DNA of 64,000 nt from NCBI RefSeq assembly GCF_029625215.1, contig NZ_CP121197.1, positions 1,612,001-1,676,000 of the forward strand, in the 5' to 3' direction. Under the pieces are notes generated by a model. That model worked only from the letters and a program-made list of their open reading frames with translations. It was not told where the DNA came from and made no database searches. Shown piece by piece: positions 37,331 through 44,940 of the stretch. The position numbers were made by a program, and so were the translations under genes. Source of the DNA: Aurantibacillus circumpalustris (GTDB taxonomy: Bacteria; Bacteroidota; Bacteroidia; B-17B0; Aurantibacillaceae). Numbering within the stretch: position 1 is the first letter of the stretch; the number at the start of each line of letters is the position of its first letter.

Positions 37331-37413
37331 GTTAAGGATCCTGCACGCCCTGCTGATGCGGTAATTACCACTGCTGCATATTTCAGTTGCTATTTGTTTT
37401 TTAACGCAAGGCT

Positions 37414-37680
37414 TTAGAGCTTTTTTTCAATGATCTCCTTTGCCAACTTTAAATCGAGCGCAAGTTCAGCATACATATGCTTTAAGCGCCTGTTTTCTTC
37501 TTCCAGGGATTTCATCTTTCTTAACTCATCAGAGCTCATGCCTCCATAACGCTGTCGCCATTTATAAAACGCAGCTTTGCTAACGCCATGTGTTCTTACA
37601 ATTTCTTTTAATGGTTTGCCGGTATCAAACTCTTTGAGGATAGCAGCAATTTGTTCGGGGGTGAATCGTTTTTTCTTCAT
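37414..37680 (-). CDS. IS3-family transposase OrfA, copy 2
   Basis: An 88-aa HTH protein equal to that of copy 1 except Lys at residue 25 (GKPLKEIV). Helix-turn-helix [14 protein letters not shown] and the C-terminal coiled coil are intact. The change comes from a single G/A difference. Confidence 0.93.
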   Translation of the reverse strand: MKKKRFTPEQIAAILKEFDTGKPLKEIVRTHGVSKAAFYKWRQRYGGMSSDELRKMKSLEEENRRLKHMYAELALDLKLAKEIIEKKL

Positions 37681-37824
37681 TTTGCTTAGGTTAATTTATT
37701 AGTTTTTTTTCTACTAACAAATAGTCCTAATTTTGGGGGAGCTTACATTGTTTATCCCAGCTGGTTGAAACTAGCGTATTGCAGCATGGCCTGGTACCTG
37801 TTGTCTGCAATACGGATCAGTATT

Positions 37825-38409
37825 TTATTGAGACTTAATAATTTTTTTTGTCGCTAATAACTGGTTGTTGTCCGAATACATTTTTAGAAAGTATGTCCCT
37901 ATAGATAGGTCTGATAAGTTAATTTCATTTATGTCTGTTTGCTTTTGAAGAACTATTTTTCCGTTTGTGTCGATAATTACGCAACTTTTTAGTCCGTGAT
38001 ATTCGATATTCAAAATACTTGTTGTCGGATTAGGGTAAACAATAAAATCTGGCGTTGAGAGAGAGTTTTCGATTAAACCAACTCCTTTCGATTTCACGAT
38101 TTTTGTTATCTTTTGAGAGGAACCAATTTTAAGGCTCACGAAATAAACCCCGTTGGGCAACGGGTCTGTAACATAAACTATAGAATAAGACCCCGCTGTC
38201 AAAAGAGATTTTGTAAAAAAAGTTTTTGTCACTTGTCCAAGTACACTAGAAATGTCCAATGAAACTGAGTCCGTTTGAGAGAGAGTATAATAAATTGTAG
38301 TCACAGAGTCACAAGGATTAGGATTTACGAATAGAGTGTCACCATTGGCTCCTTTAACCGAAGTCAACAAGAAATTTATTAGTAAAAAGGTTAAAATTAA
38401 TTTTTTCAT
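37825..38409 (-). CDS. Secreted protein made of two tandem T9SS type A sorting domains
   Basis: 194 aa from ATG 38409 (an in-frame ATG 33 bases upstream is less likely). A signal peptide (MKKLILTFLLINFLLTSVKG) is followed at once by a first Por-secretion-tail-like domain (about 28-106: NPNPCDSVTTIYYTLSQ, LPNGVYFVSLKIG, KITKIVKSK) and a second, more canonical one (122-194: YPNPTTSILNIEYHG, SIGTYFLKMY, KKIIKSQ at the C-terminus). There is essentially no cargo domain. It would be exported by Sec then T9SS. Either a very small surface protein or what is left after loss of the passenger. Confidence 0.75.
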   Translation of the reverse strand: MKKLILTFLLINFLLTSVKGANGDTLFVNPNPCDSVTTIYYTLSQTDSVSLDISSVLGQVTKTFFTKSLLTAGSYSIVYVTDPLPNGVYFVSLKIGSSQKITKIVKSKGVGLIENSLSTPDFIVYPNPTTSILNIEYHGLKSCVIIDTNGKIVLQKQTDINEINLSDLSIGTYFLKMYSDNNQLLATKKIIKSQ

Positions 38410-38740
38410 AAATAGGTTTTTAATTGTCGTGTAGCAAAGCATGCACCTAACTCGTCAATACACAACATAAATTCAACAACTAACGATTAAAATCATTTGT
38501 AAGTATTTGTCATCGACTTCGCTGATTTCATGGGTTAAATTCAATACAAGATACTTATTTTACGATAAATAAAAAATACTGTTGCTGTTCTTATCAAAGA
38601 AGTGATTTTAAAGAAATCGGTGACGGATACGGAATAATTAGCAGCTGTATGACGCCGCAATTGGCATTAGATTAACTTTTTTCTAAGGAATGAATCAATC
38701 TTTGGCTTTTGGTTACGTCTAGGATAGTGCGGTTGCGAAT

Positions 38741-38824
38741 GGCGATTTGGTGTGAACCCGAATTTTTCGTTAGGTGGGTTCTGGGTTTAGGTATTTAGCG
38801 AAAAATTCAGGTTGGCAAATCGCC
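38741..38824. repeat. Nested long-range hairpin
   Basis: Outer arms GGCGATTTG (38741-38749) and CAAATCGCC (38816-38824) are a perfect 9-bp match. Inside them AACC/GGTT (38755-38758, 38810-38813) and GAATTTTTCG/CGAAAAATTC (38760-38769, 38799-38808, perfect 10 bp) continue the stem. About 23 base pairs enclose a G/T-rich loop of 29 bases. It does not overlap any gene and lies 3' of purQ. Confidence 0.7.
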
Positions 38825-38837
38825 TTGATTTCTTTTG

Positions 38838-38867
38838 TTACTTTTCTTCATCAAGGAAGAAAAGTAA
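38838..38867. repeat. Perfect 11-bp hairpin TTACTTTTCTT/AAGAAAAGTAA
   Basis: Arms 38838-38848 and 38857-38867 are perfect complements around an 8-base loop (CATCAAGG). It follows the nested hairpin by 13 bases. The words TTGTTACTTTTCTTC...AAGAAAAGTAA recur in spacers of other Bacteroidota as I recall, so this may be a dispersed repeat. Confidence 0.6.
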
Positions 38868-39010
38868 GTTCTAAAAATGGTAAGAGTCTTTTTGGATGTT
38901 CAAATAAATAGTATTCAACGAATTTACTGTAGTCTCCATGCAAATATCTGCGAAAGCAGCAGCGCATCGCCGAAAACATTGTTCCAAAAATAAAAAACAA
39001 ATTTTCTAAA

Positions 39011-39694
39011 TTAATTCGCAATAATACTTTCAAAAAGTAAAGCGCCATCAATGTTTGCTAACTCTTTGTCAGAAGCACGTTCAGGATGTGGCATCATGCC
39101 AAACACATTTTTGCCTTCGTTACAAACGCCGGCAATATGTTCAGTTGCACCATTCGGATTGGCAGCATCAGAAAGAGCACCTTTCTCATCACAGTAGCGA
39201 AAAAGAATTTGATTGTTTGAGTTTAATTTTTTCAAAGTCTCAGCATCCGCAAAATATTTTCCTTCACCATGAGCAATCGGAATTTTAAGTGCTTTGCCTT
39301 GTGGAACTTTTGACGTTATTTTTGAGTTTGTATTCTCAGATTTAATATAAACGTTTTTACAAATAAATTTACGGCTGTCGTTGTGCAACAAAGCACCTGG
39401 TAATAAACCAGCCTCACATAAAATTTGAAAACCGTTACACACGCCTAAAACAAATCCACCTTTGTTAGCATGTTCAATCACACTTTGCATAATGGGTGAA
39501 AATTTCGCGATAGCACCGCTTCTTAAATAATCACCATATGAAAAACCACCTGGCAAAACAATGTGCGTGCAACCTTCAAGATCTGTATTCTTATGCCAAA
39601 GCTTAACGGTTTCTTGCTTCATAATATCCCTTAAAACATAAACCATGTCTTCGTCACAATTAGACCCCGGGAATACAACTACACCAAATTTCAT
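39011..39694 (-). CDS. purQ: Phosphoribosylformylglycinamidine synthase subunit PurQ
   Basis: A 227-aa class I glutamine amidotransferase supplying ammonia to PurL in purine synthesis. Nucleophile Cys86 is in [13 protein letters not shown], and the His/Glu pair in [11 protein letters not shown]; the N-terminus [10 protein letters not shown] is typical. It implies a separate PurL and PurS rather than the long fused PurL. No other pur gene is nearby. Confidence 0.93.
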   Translation of the reverse strand: MKFGVVVFPGSNCDEDMVYVLRDIMKQETVKLWHKNTDLEGCTHIVLPGGFSYGDYLRSGAIAKFSPIMQSVIEHANKGGFVLGVCNGFQILCEAGLLPGALLHNDSRKFICKNVYIKSENTNSKITSKVPQGKALKIPIAHGEGKYFADAETLKKLNSNNQILFRYCDEKGALSDAANPNGATEHIAGVCNEGKNVFGMMPHPERASDKELANIDGALLFESIIAN

Positions 39695-39822
39695 ATTTCG
39701 ATTTGCTTAAAATTAGAATGCAAAAATATTAATTCAATTAGAATTAATCTATTTGTTTTTTTGAGAATTTGTTAAGAAAGTAATAATGTGACTAATTTGA
39801 ACGCTCAGGTATTTCCATCAGC

Positions 39823-39847
39823 CGTCTTCCCTCTTACATTTTACATT
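39823..39847. repeat. Half of a family A word repeat
   Basis: The spacer between purQ and the 1279-aa gene contains only a pyrimidine-rich arm (CGTCTTCCC, CTCTTACATTTTACATTAAG) that matches the right arms of the repeats at 13899 and 32285. The purine-rich arm is absent, so it is a decayed or partial copy. Confidence 0.5.
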
Positions 39848-39872
39848 AAGCCTAGGAATAGCCGTTTCAAAC

Positions 39873-42800
39873 CTACCTGAATAAACTTAAATGTCCGTTA
39901 GTGTTATAAACGCGTCCGTCTAGATCTTTATAACGGATTTTATATACATAAGTGCCTTCTTTGGCTTCTATACCTTGAATTGTACCATCCCATCCTTTGG
40001 CTACATCTTTTGTACGGTAAACCTGATGACCCCAACGATCAAATATTTCCATTTCAAATGTTTTTGAATCGAGTCCGTAAGAAGTGAAAACAGGCATAAA
40101 TAGATCATTTAAGCCATCGTAATTTGGCGTAAATGAATTAGGAATTTGTATTTGAAAATCGTTTTTAACTTCAACCTGTTTAGAGATCTCATTTTTACAG
40201 TCAAATACATTGGTTGCGGTTAAAGTTATTTTAAAATTACCAGGTTGTGTAAATTTAATTTTGTGATTAATTGAATTACTAGGCAATTGACCTTGAACAG
40301 CCCATGTGTATTTGTTTTCATTAAGATACGAGGTAAGATTGGTAAGTGTTACTTCAGGCTCGGCAAGTGTTATTTCGTTTGGTGTTACCGCGAAATCAGC
40401 CTTTGGCGCTTCGTGCACAACAATTGGTGTGTTTAATGTAAACTGCGTTATGCAACCTGCAGCTGCATCATCCTGATAAGTGAATACAATGGTGTAAGTG
40501 CCTGGATGCTCGAACACATGGCTTGCTTGAGTGCCAAGGTATTCTGTGCCGTCGGTAATATTCCAAATTCCACCACTGTTAACACTCGGGGTATTAAAAT
40601 CGGTAATAAAAGGTGCGCAACCTTCAACTGGGCCATTCACCTGAGCTTTAATTGGTGTAGGACTTTTTACCCAAAAACGCGTAGAATTTTTATCAGGGCA
40701 TAATAATTCATTTATAGCAGAGTGTGTTTCATAAGTAAGCTCAATAGGTGCTCCGGGCAAAGCTTGAGCGGGATCAAACATATTAGGTTCGATAAAGCCA
40801 GCGCTGGAAGTGCTCCAACGACCACCAGGATTAACAACAAAACTATTCAAATTAAATGGAGCTCGGTTTGTGCAATAAATGGAGTCAGGTAGTTTTTCAA
40901 AAGTCGCAGACACAAATTTTTCAACCGATATTTTAATTTGTGCATTTGCTTTACATGGCCCAACCGAGATAGAGTAGCTTAAAAAGTTGTCTCCAATTGA
41001 TGCTATTGCAGGATTAAACTTACCTCCAGCATCAATTGTTCCTGGCACGCCACCATCAAAAATACCCCCAACTGGACTCACCGTTAATTGCACAGGTGCG
41101 GAAATATTGCAATAAGGACCTGCTTTATTTATAACAGGAGAAGCTAGAGAAAAAACCTTAACAGCTAGTTGAGAATGATCAGGGCATAACCCACTAGGAG
41201 AGGAAGCGGTATTATAAGTAATTGAAAAGTTTCCAGCACCAACAATACCTGGATTAAAATTGGCACCAACAACCCCAGCACCTGTCCAAACCCCCGAACC
41301 GTTTTGAGTCAGAGGCGCTAAACTAACAGGAAGACTTGTGTTACATAGCTCAGGAATCTGACCAATAATTGTGGCAGAAACAAAAGATTCTATTTGAATA
41401 GTTCTGGTATGCATGGCGTTGCAAGTATTTGTACCAATCACGTATTGAACAATGCTATTACCGATAGGGCTTAATGCTGGGGAATATACTCCAGCAGAAT
41501 TTAAGAAAGAACTTGTAACCCAATGTCCGTTAGAAGGACTTACAGTCAATTGTAGCGGCGCATTTATTGAACAAAAAGGGCCTACCTGAGTGATGGTAGG
41601 TATTTGCGGATTTAATACAGAAATACTTAGAGTTTTAGAATCGTAGCAGACTACCGGAGTTGGTGTAGAATGCGTGGTATAAGAAAGTGTGTAAACAGAA
41701 GTTGGTAAACCAATAGGATTAAAAAAGTTGTTATTTAGGCTTATCGAAGGTGGTGGATTTGAACCAGCTACTCCCCATGAGCCATTAGTGTTCTGTACAA
41801 TACCCATTAAATTAACCGGATTGCTGTTATGACAAAGATCAGGAATTGTACCAATGAAAGTTGCAGGATTAAAGTGTCCAACAAAAAATGTTTTTGAAGA
41901 AACCGCAACGCAAGTTCCTTGCCCTGCTGAATAAGAAACAGAATTAACGCCATTAATATTAGTGGAAGGTGTTTGAATTCCATTGGCAGAAACTCCGGTT
42001 CCAGACCAAACACCACCATTGGGATTAGCGGTAAGCGTAAAAGGACCTTGGTTATCGCAACGGGGCAGAATGTTACCAATAATCGGAATAGGCGGGTTAA
42101 ATACTGGAATAACTAAAATAGTTGAATGAGGACAGGCAGCAGTATCGGGAACCGATCGCGTTGTATACTGAACGCTATAATTACCAGAAGCAAGACCCGC
42201 AGCATTAAAATAATTATTAACAACACTGATAGAGGGTGTATTGAAAGAGGCCGTACTCCATCTACCAGTTAAGGTGTCCTGTACAATATTCATTAAGTTA
42301 AAAACCGGATCTTGAACACAGCGTAGACTAATGCTACTACTTAAAGCTGCTGTATGAAACTTAGAAACAACGAGAGAAGCTGTGTTATTAACAACACAAG
42401 TTCCAGCACTTACAGAATATAAAACGGAATTTGTGCCAATGCTTGCTGCTAAAGGCGTAAAAATACCGTTTGGCGCAACAGCCGGATTTGCAGACCATGT
42501 ACCTCCTCCTGGTGTAGCAATCAGTTGTACAGGTTGAGAAATATCACATAATTTCTGCTGAGGCATTGTCAATGTTGGCGTTAAAGGGTTATTAATTGTA
42601 ATTCCAAGTGTTTGGGTAACAGCACATGCTGTATTGAGCGTAGGACTCAACATAACGCTATAAACGACAATTGCAGAAGACACATTTACAGGTAACAATG
42701 GCGGTTGAATGGTTGTGTTTTGTAGTTGCGGATTAAAAATAAGACCTGGTGTAGCGGAACTCCACAAATAAGTATATAAAGTAGGGTTGGTAGTGGTAGT

Positions 42801-43712
42801 CGCACTTGCTACCAAACTAGCTCCTTGGCAAATTGTATAATTGTTGGCGGTTGGCGTAAAAGTCGGATATGGAACCACAAGAGCTGAAACTGTTCTGGTA
42901 ATAGGGCAAATACTGTTTGTTACCAACACGGTATAAATGCCACTGGCATTGCTACCCGAACCTAAAATGGTTGGATTTGCAAGTGTGCTGCTATAACTGT
43001 TGGGTCCAGTCCAGGTGTAACTTAAAGCGGTAGAATAGGAGGTAGAGAAAGAGAAATTTAACGCTGCTCCAACACAAACTGGAGTATTTACAAGGGCGGT
43101 ACCAGTTGGCACGGTAGAACTTGGAGGATTCCCAACGTATATGGTATAATCCTCTGTTTCTCCAAAGGTTGCGCCGCCACATGGAGTAATACCGCTACCA
43201 GCAGTGGCGAATGAGCATCTAACACGCATGGTATACAGACCCGTGGGCTGACCGGTAGGAATCACGAAGGTGATTGTTGTGGGTGTGGTTGCAGCTGGAA
43301 CTCCAGCTGTTCCCCCCATGTATTCAGCGGGCACATCAAAAACGTTGTTTTGATTCCAATCAACCCAAATAGCAAAGCCTTGTGAAAAAGTGTTTCCTGA
43401 CGAAATTGTACACACAATGGTTTGTCCGGGACTAACCGATAAATAATGTGAGCAATATCTGGTACAGTTGTTTGCTGCGCCATTACAACCAGAATTTAAA
43501 TTAGAAATATTTGTATTACCGCCTGTGGTACTGAAGTTGTTTATAAAGTCATTTATAAAATTACCCGGGGCATTTGAAGGCCCAGGTTGATTACATATAC
43601 CCGTGGCATAAGTTCCACAGCAATAGGGTGCCGTGGTCACTGTTTGTGCCTTATTAATCTGCGTAACTAGCAGAAGAAAAAAGTATACTATAATTTGAAT
43701 TGCTTTTTTCAT
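39873..43712 (-). CDS. Giant T9SS type B secreted surface protein with GEVED and repeated domains
   Basis: A 1279-aa secreted protein. Signal peptide (MKKAIQIIVYFFLLLVTQINKAQ); a GEVED domain at about 116-190 (WVDWNQNNVFD ... GETEDYTIYV); an Ig/PKD-like unit at about 205-285; then four A-B supra-repeats at about 385-1017, where A units have GGxWSxxGV...GxNSVxY and end in a Cys and B units have GxWS...Y-T-T and a Cys-Pro/Asp end. A PKD-like domain (about 1100-1190) and the type B gliding-motility C-terminal tail (SFTPNYDGLNDLF, FDRWGHQVY, GTYVYKIRYKDLDGR) follow. Likely an adhesin or surface-attached protein. It starts 5 bases after the 149-aa gene upstream. Confidence 0.85.
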   Translation of the reverse strand: MKKAIQIIVYFFLLLVTQINKAQTVTTAPYCCGTYATGICNQPGPSNAPGNFINDFINNFSTTGGNTNISNLNSGCNGAANNCTRYCSHYLSVSPGQTIVCTISSGNTFSQGFAIWVDWNQNNVFDVPAEYMGGTAGVPAATTPTTITFVIPTGQPTGLYTMRVRCSFATAGSGITPCGGATFGETEDYTIYVGNPPSSTVPTGTALVNTPVCVGAALNFSFSTSYSTALSYTWTGPNSYSSTLANPTILGSGSNASGIYTVLVTNSICPITRTVSALVVPYPTFTPTANNYTICQGASLVASATTTTNPTLYTYLWSSATPGLIFNPQLQNTTIQPPLLPVNVSSAIVVYSVMLSPTLNTACAVTQTLGITINNPLTPTLTMPQQKLCDISQPVQLIATPGGGTWSANPAVAPNGIFTPLAASIGTNSVLYSVSAGTCVVNNTASLVVSKFHTAALSSSISLRCVQDPVFNLMNIVQDTLTGRWSTASFNTPSISVVNNYFNAAGLASGNYSVQYTTRSVPDTAACPHSTILVIPVFNPPIPIIGNILPRCDNQGPFTLTANPNGGVWSGTGVSANGIQTPSTNINGVNSVSYSAGQGTCVAVSSKTFFVGHFNPATFIGTIPDLCHNSNPVNLMGIVQNTNGSWGVAGSNPPPSISLNNNFFNPIGLPTSVYTLSYTTHSTPTPVVCYDSKTLSISVLNPQIPTITQVGPFCSINAPLQLTVSPSNGHWVTSSFLNSAGVYSPALSPIGNSIVQYVIGTNTCNAMHTRTIQIESFVSATIIGQIPELCNTSLPVSLAPLTQNGSGVWTGAGVVGANFNPGIVGAGNFSITYNTASSPSGLCPDHSQLAVKVFSLASPVINKAGPYCNISAPVQLTVSPVGGIFDGGVPGTIDAGGKFNPAIASIGDNFLSYSISVGPCKANAQIKISVEKFVSATFEKLPDSIYCTNRAPFNLNSFVVNPGGRWSTSSAGFIEPNMFDPAQALPGAPIELTYETHSAINELLCPDKNSTRFWVKSPTPIKAQVNGPVEGCAPFITDFNTPSVNSGGIWNITDGTEYLGTQASHVFEHPGTYTIVFTYQDDAAAGCITQFTLNTPIVVHEAPKADFAVTPNEITLAEPEVTLTNLTSYLNENKYTWAVQGQLPSNSINHKIKFTQPGNFKITLTATNVFDCKNEISKQVEVKNDFQIQIPNSFTPNYDGLNDLFMPVFTSYGLDSKTFEMEIFDRWGHQVYRTKDVAKGWDGTIQGIEAKEGTYVYKIRYKDLDGRVYNTNGHLSLFR

Positions 43713-43717
43713 GAATT

Positions 43718-44167
43718 TTATTCAGACTTAGAAATATATTCTGGTTTGTAAACAAGTTTGGTGTATGGTAAAAGCACAATGGCGTCTTTAAAACTGGGTA
43801 AAACAAGCACAAACTCTTCGTTTTGTTTTCTAGAAGATTCAAAACGACTAATGTCAATGATTTCCTCGTTTAACTCAACTGATCCCGCGCTCAGAGATAA
43901 GTGATTTCTTTTAATGTAAAATGATTCGCAGAAGTACCAAAGTTCTTTATAGTATTGAATTGTATTAGATTTTTTCCATGTTTCTAATGCGTCGAATCCA
44001 CCATGTCTGGCTGCCAAATAAGGTAAATACATTTTTTCCTTTGCTGGATTTGGCTTTAATAATTCGGGGTCAAGAGAATTTGTTTGGGAATACGAGAACG
44101 ATGAAAGTAATACAAACAAAACAATCGTTAGCCAGTTAAGAGGTGTTTTTATTTCTACGAATCTCAT
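43718..44167 (-). CDS. Exported protein of unknown function, cotranscribed with the giant T9SS protein
   Basis: A 149-aa protein with a signal peptide (hydrophobic stretch about 12-27, cleavage near SYS-QT). The mature part has YLAARHGGFDALETWKKS and WYFCESFYIKRNHL and no lipobox. I do not recognise a family. TATCTTTG sits about 5 bases upstream of its ATG with TTC 20 bases further up, a possible near-leaderless promoter. It precedes the 1279-aa surface-protein gene by 5 bases, so an accessory role is possible but unproven. Confidence 0.6.
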   Translation of the reverse strand: MRFVEIKTPLNWLTIVLFVLLSSFSYSQTNSLDPELLKPNPAKEKMYLPYLAARHGGFDALETWKKSNTIQYYKELWYFCESFYIKRNHLSLSAGSVELNEEIIDISRFESSRKQNEEFVLVLPSFKDAIVLLPYTKLVYKPEYISKSE

Positions 44168-44273
44168 ATAAACAAAGATAAGATTAAATATTACAAGGAC
44201 GAATCTGTTAAATTATTCAAGAACGCCATTCACTCAAGCAAATGGAATATTAGGACAAAATAAGGGCAAAAAC

Positions 44274-44795
44274 CTATGCAATTACAGGCGGTGGTTCCAT
44301 AATCGTACCACATTTTTTGCAGGTTCTTAGATCTTTACTTTCGTAAAACCGTTTAAACTCTCCCTGAAATTGTGTGGTTATATCTGTAAGCGTAAAATAA
44401 GCTTCATGAAGTTTATGATTGCAGTTTTCACAAAACCACATCAACCCATCTTTTTCGCCATTCTTTTTTTTATGTTCAACTACTAAACCAATGGAATTTG
44501 CAGTACGCTTTGGGTTGTGCGGTACTTTCGCAGGTAACAAAAATATTTCTCCTGCTTTAATTGGAACATCAACAGCTTTTCCATCTTCTTGTATTTGAAC
44601 GGTGATGTCTCCTTCTAATTGATAAAAGAATTCTTCTCCTTCATTGTAATGGTAATCCTTCCGCGAATTTGGGCCGCCAACAACCATCACAATAAAATCA
44701 GTGTCCTTGTAAACAACTTTGTTGTTTACGGGTGGTTTAAGTAAATGACGATTGTCATCGATCCATTTTTTGAAATTAAAGGGGCGTGTTACCAT
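44274..44795 (-). CDS. 3-hydroxyanthranilate 3,4-dioxygenase
   Basis: A 173-aa cupin dioxygenase from ATG 44795 (an upstream ATG at 44822 adds nine unlikely residues). Iron ligands are expected in HYNEGEEFFYQLEGD and PAKVPHNPKR. The C-terminal rubredoxin-like site CENC...CKKC is present, as in bacterial enzymes. It cleaves 3-hydroxyanthranilate in the kynurenine route to quinolinate and NAD. No other kynurenine-pathway gene is in the window. Confidence 0.9.
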   Translation of the reverse strand: MVTRPFNFKKWIDDNRHLLKPPVNNKVVYKDTDFIVMVVGGPNSRKDYHYNEGEEFFYQLEGDITVQIQEDGKAVDVPIKAGEIFLLPAKVPHNPKRTANSIGLVVEHKKKNGEKDGLMWFCENCNHKLHEAYFTLTDITTQFQGEFKRFYESKDLRTCKKCGTIMEPPPVIA

Positions 44796-44864
44796 ACTAT
44801 CAAATTTAGAATTAAAAATCAAAAATTCAAAATGAAATAAAGAGGATAAAATTGTATTAGATAA

Positions 44865-44940
44865 AAACCAAGAAGCGAGACATAAGACTCAAGATTCTTG
44901 TGTCTTGCTTCTTGAATTCCTTGAGTCTTGGTTCTTGATT
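44865..44940. repeat. Quasi-palindromic word repeat, family B
   Basis: The spacer 3' of asd contains a purine arm (ACCAAGAAGCGAGACATAAG, ACTCAAGA) and a pyrimidine arm (TTCTTGTGTCTTGCTTCTTG, CCTTGAGTCTTGGTTCTTGA) made of the same words in permuted order. Same architecture as family A but different words. Confidence 0.7.

Larger units (their letters stand above)
36491..37747 (-). mobile_element. IS3-family insertion sequence, IS407-group-like, copy 2 (1257 bp)
   Basis: Exactly the same length as copy 1 and in inverted orientation. Ends are TGTAAGCTCCCC (left here) and GGGGGAGCTTACA (right). It is bordered by 4-bp direct repeats TTGT (36487-36490 and 37748-37751). Target sites of the two copies share no obvious sequence. 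The only coding difference I found is one codon in orfA (Glu in copy 1, Lys here). Confidence 0.95.
38410..39010. other. 600-bp spacer between T9SS gene and purQ with structured elements
   Basis: No convincing gene on either strand. The half near 38410-38560 is AT-rich and should contain the promoter of the T9SS gene. The half nearer purQ holds the nested hairpin at 38741-38824 and a second hairpin at 38838-38867, annotated separately. Confidence 0.6.

Noticed and set aside
40448-43483. Several small ORFs overlapping the giant T9SS gene on both strands
   Set aside because: They are alternative frames of a repetitive coding sequence, without start signals or domain patterns.
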